Assembly (NCBI GenBank): GCA_000231825.2
Contig: JH720299.1
Span: 499,920-563,919, forward strand
DNA: 64,000 nucleotides
Reading direction: 5' to 3'
From: Tetrahymena elliotti 4EA
Taxonomy: Eukaryota; Ciliophora; Oligohymenophorea; Hymenostomatida; Tetrahymenidae
A program made the position numbers and the translations under genes. Positions 61,439-64,000 of the stretch are shown piece after piece. Numbering within the stretch: the stretch's first letter is position 1; the number at the start of each line of letters is the position of its first letter. The notes below the pieces were generated by a model. The model made no database searches. It was not told the origin of the DNA and was given only the letters and a program-made list of their open reading frames with translations.

Positions 61439-62989
61439 TCAATATTCATATAAATCAAACAACAAAAGAGCAGGATTATTTAGTGCAAACTATTGAATAT
61501 GTTTGTAAAAGGCCAATATTTAGTAATTAAGACTCGAGATTTTAAAAAATTGAACATTTATTTCTGGCTATTGGTTTCCATTTACTCTGAATTCATTTAT
61601 ACTAAATAACTAAGTTTTTAACAATAAATTCTTCAAATCTTCAAAAAAATATAAAGGGCAAATTAATCCAGTAAAGATAGATTTTTCTTAAATCAGGATT
61701 AATCTAAAGCAGTTTAATAAATCAATATTAAATTTATTTTAGAAAAATTAGTCAGACATCAAAATAAGTTATTATTATGTTTAAGATAATTATTTATTAA
61801 ATTCAATTTCTATTTTAAAAGACTAATCAGGATTATAGACTTTTATAAAAATTTTGTTTTTTTATTTTTGATATGCAAAAAGCATAAATTGATTAAGAAT
61901 ATTCAAATTTTATCCAACTTATTATGAATTAAATTCAGCAGGTTCTTCTAAATTAATAATTATATCTAATTCAAATTATAAAATAAATCTTTCTTTAATT
62001 ATTTAGTATAACTTATCTTCAATAATAAATTTGTCACAATCAAAATATAATTTAGAAGAAAATGTTTAGTTTTTAATTTTGAGTTTCTAATACAAATTCA
62101 CTCCTAGTAGATAAAACTATGGGATGTTTAATACGAAAAAAGCATAAAAAGCCTTATCCATTTCAATTATTAAAGGGAATAAAATAAGCTTAGTAATGAA
62201 TAAAACAGCTATATTAACAAGTTAAATGCTTAATCTCAAAATAGTCATCCAGCTGTGCAATTAAAGATTTCTACAATTTTTAGGATATGTTTAAAAGTTA
62301 TAAATATTTATCTAAAATATATAAGAAATTATGCTTATTTATATATCTTACTACCATTCTGCTTAGTTTTTTTATTCCTTAAATACCCAAAAATCTAAAA
62401 CTCCTATTAATGTGCTAAATATCAAGAGACTAATACATATAAATTTTTCATATAAAACTGTTTAAACAAACAAATACCAAAAGCAAAAGTTAGAAAGCAT
62501 TGAGAAAACTCTAGTAATATCTTATTCAGGTATTATTTTCTGTTGATCCATAACTAAATAAATGATAAAAGACCAAAATATCACAAAGTTAATAAAAATC
62601 ATCACTATGTAATAGCTATGAGTAATATTTCTATTTATATCTGAGAGGAGATATATGTTTACAGCTGAGGTTGGAAGTGTAATGAATAAAAGCTATTTAA
62701 TTAATTTATTACATGTATTTTTCACTGATTAGTAGTTGAAATACCATTCACATTGAAAAATAAATCCAAAAAAGCAAAGCAATTTATCCTTAAAGTATTA
62801 ACGCTTTAATGATGATAAAGATAATATTTTAGATAATATCCAAGTGTAGATAATAAATTATAATGCTTTAGTTTCTCCATCAAAACTTAACTATATAAAT
62901 TGATAAATACTCAAAAATGTTATTAATGTACTTGCGATGATACCTAAAAACATTATTAATTATTGTGTAGTTATTTTGATTAAACCCAT
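61439..62989 (-). CDS. Multi-pass membrane protein, 516 aa, paralog B
   Basis: An uninterrupted frame of 517 codons from ATG 62989 (MGLIKITTQQLIMFLGIIAS) to TGA at 61439. It matches paralog A throughout in order and spacing: early CEWY, RVFSMLSNF against RIFSMLSNI, the NIYNFQTYP motif with lysine in place of the following Glu, IPQFYLLGVN against LPQLYLLGI, and an LYEY-type last segment against LYQNYS. About six hydrophobic spans precede a hydrophilic C-terminal third. Same strand, same length and no intron in either gene suggest duplication of the unit, with the Cys-rich gene and the dead coiled-coil gene now between the copies. The divergence seen by eye is large, so the duplication is not recent. 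Function unknown. Confidence 0.87.
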
Positions 62990-63285
62990 TTTATTGGAAT
63001 TATTCTACTTAATAAATAAATTTATTATTCGTTTCTTTTTTTTAATTATTACATCAAACACTTTGGTTTGATGATGATTTTTAATAATCTAAAATTTCTT
63101 GTCAATAAAAAAATTCATAGTTTAAATACCAATATTAGGTATAAAAAAATAAATACCATTCATTCATAAATATATTTAAAATTTTGTAGTCTAAAACAAA
63201 TTGCAAACAAAAGATAATGGTAAAATCAGAGATTTAATTTGTGGTTATTTTGAAGTTTACATTTAAATTAGTTGAAACTGAAGGA

Positions 63286-63720
63286 CAAGGTAACTTCTAA
63301 TTTTAGACCAATTCATAAATAAGAAGGAAGATTACAATCAAGACTCTCACTCATGCAGCTCCATATTATAATCGGAGTAGAAGAATATTGAAATCAGAAA
63401 CAATACTCTCACAAATAAATAACACCATAAATAGATTAAAAATAAAATCATAGTGCCCTAAAAAAAACTAGAACATCACAAAGCACTACACGAAAGATCA
63501 ACAAGAAGGCTATACTTCATAAACTTGAAAAGAAAGAGCTTTAGCATGAATAAAATCTGCAAATCATGTAACTAGCAATTTATGAGCTTCTTTTAACATT
63601 TTTGAACAAATTCAATAACAAATTTTCCAACTCTTGAACCTATTTACATTCCAGCTCTTAGAGTAAGTCACAGAACTCTGTAAGAAAGAACAATAAATGA
63701 TCTTCTCCTAAACAAAACAA
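63286..63720 (+). pseudogene. Coding-like relic, basic and coiled-coil segment
   Basis: This stretch is less AT-rich than its surroundings and all three plus frames have TGA-free pieces. One frame gives DQFINKKEDYNQDSHSCSS; another gives TRTSQSTTRKINKKAILHKL followed by EKKELQHEQNLQIMQL, basic then heptad-like. No single frame spans the region and there is no clear start, so it looks like a decayed gene or an exon of a gene I cannot assemble. A bZIP reading is not supported because the N-x7-R basic-region pattern is missing. Confidence 0.3.
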
Positions 63721-63835
63721 ATATTAAACCTATTGTTATATTGTTTGGCAATTATTATATAATAATCAAACTTTTATTTTCAGTACAAGTCAAAAGGTAA
63801 GATTCTGACCACCCTCTTTAATTTTTGAATAACAC

Positions 63836-63882
63836 TCAGTTTTAAAATATACCAAAACTGAGTTATTTGGGGGGAGGGGGGG
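63836..63882. repeat. Small perfect hairpin followed by G-tract
   Basis: CTCAGTTTT (63836-63844) and AAAACTGAG (63854-63862) form a 9-bp perfect inverted repeat. It is followed at once by a G-rich tract (GGGGGGAGGGGGGG, 63869-63882) just upstream of an LRR exon. G-runs this long are rare in the window. Confidence 0.55.
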
Positions 63883-63913
63883 TTATGGTATTTATATTTA
63901 TAATATTTTTTAG

Positions 63914-64000
63914 TAACAATAATATTGGTAAAATGGGTGCATCAACATTATAAAGATTATGATCTTGTTTAGCATAGTGCTTTAATCTCTAAACTTTGAC
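63914..64000 (+). pseudogene. LRR exon with in-frame TGA, cut by window end
   Basis: After a TTTTTTAG acceptor the sequence follows the one-repeat-per-exon LRR consensus (NNIGKMGA, then the LACxNLQTL-like end), aligned base for base with exons at 32-33 kb. The codon that is GGA (Gly) in most copies is TGA here, in frame, which would stop translation. It is probably the edge of another damaged LRR locus continuing beyond the window. Confidence 0.6.

Noticed and set aside
63430..63620. bZIP transcription factor reading of a basic plus coiled segment
   Set aside because: The N-x7-R basic-region pattern is missing, the frame is short and no start is visible.
1..64000. CRISPR arrays, bacterial operons, ribosome binding sites
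   Set aside because: Genetic code, spliceosomal introns and gene content are eukaryotic (ciliate). Repeats seen are irregular microsatellites or duplications without spacer structure.
1..64000. Chromosome breakage site or telomere repeats
   Set aside because: I looked for the Tetrahymena breakage 15-mer and for C4A2/G4T2 repeats and saw neither; the G-tracts present are not telomeric. An exact search would settle this.

Overview
Organism and code. The window is very AT-rich, and its long reading frames stay open only if TAA and TAG are read as glutamine and TGA is the sole stop. Spliceosomal introns start GT and end AG in T-rich sequence; those I resolved run from about 30 to about 750 nt. 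Together with the gene content this points to an oligohymenophorean ciliate, most likely Tetrahymena. Whether it is macronuclear or germline (micronuclear) DNA cannot be decided from sequence alone; the virus-like element at 15.6-24.0 kb would fit germline DNA.

Layout. 0-15.1 kb: edge of a membrane-protein exon, a complete 11-exon cullin gene (+), an intronless Bre1-type RING E3 ligase gene (-), and a two-exon gene of unknown function (+). 15.6-24.0 kb: a compact, slightly less AT-rich block of at least eight genes with 10-195 bp gaps in convergent and divergent pairs. It has virus or Maverick/Polinton-like content: a DEDD 3'-5' exonuclease, an SF2 helicase C-terminal half, and a multi-pass membrane protein ending in a RING finger. 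It is cut off at both ends and several genes carry one frameshift or an in-frame TGA. It lies between the 3' ends of two convergent host genes. 24.2-36.2 kb: a low-complexity two-exon gene, then three leucine-rich-repeat (LRR) genes. Two of these have one repeat per exon; the third is intronless. 36.9-41.9 kb: an acyl-CoA synthetase relative with altered catalytic motifs, a tRNA-Gly(GCC), and a six-exon septin with a C-terminal membrane tail. 42.9-44.7 kb: a decayed LRR exon array. 45.6-52.9 kb: two multi-exon genes of unknown function, one starting with a myristoylation/palmitoylation-type N-terminus. 53.5-63.0 kb: two same-length (516 aa) paralogous multi-pass membrane proteins flanking a secreted Cys-rich protein gene and a dead coiled-coil gene. 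The window ends in another damaged LRR exon.

How the parts relate. Host functions include ubiquitin and chromatin regulation (cullin scaffold, Bre1 ligase), organelle or cytoskeletal membrane biology (septin) and lineage-specific families. Most of the novelty is in the element and in the LRR modules, which appear at four places and look like a birth-and-death family built from phase-symmetric exons. All exon boundaries were inferred by eye from GT/AG sites and frame; where every exon length adds up to a whole number of codons this is stated.
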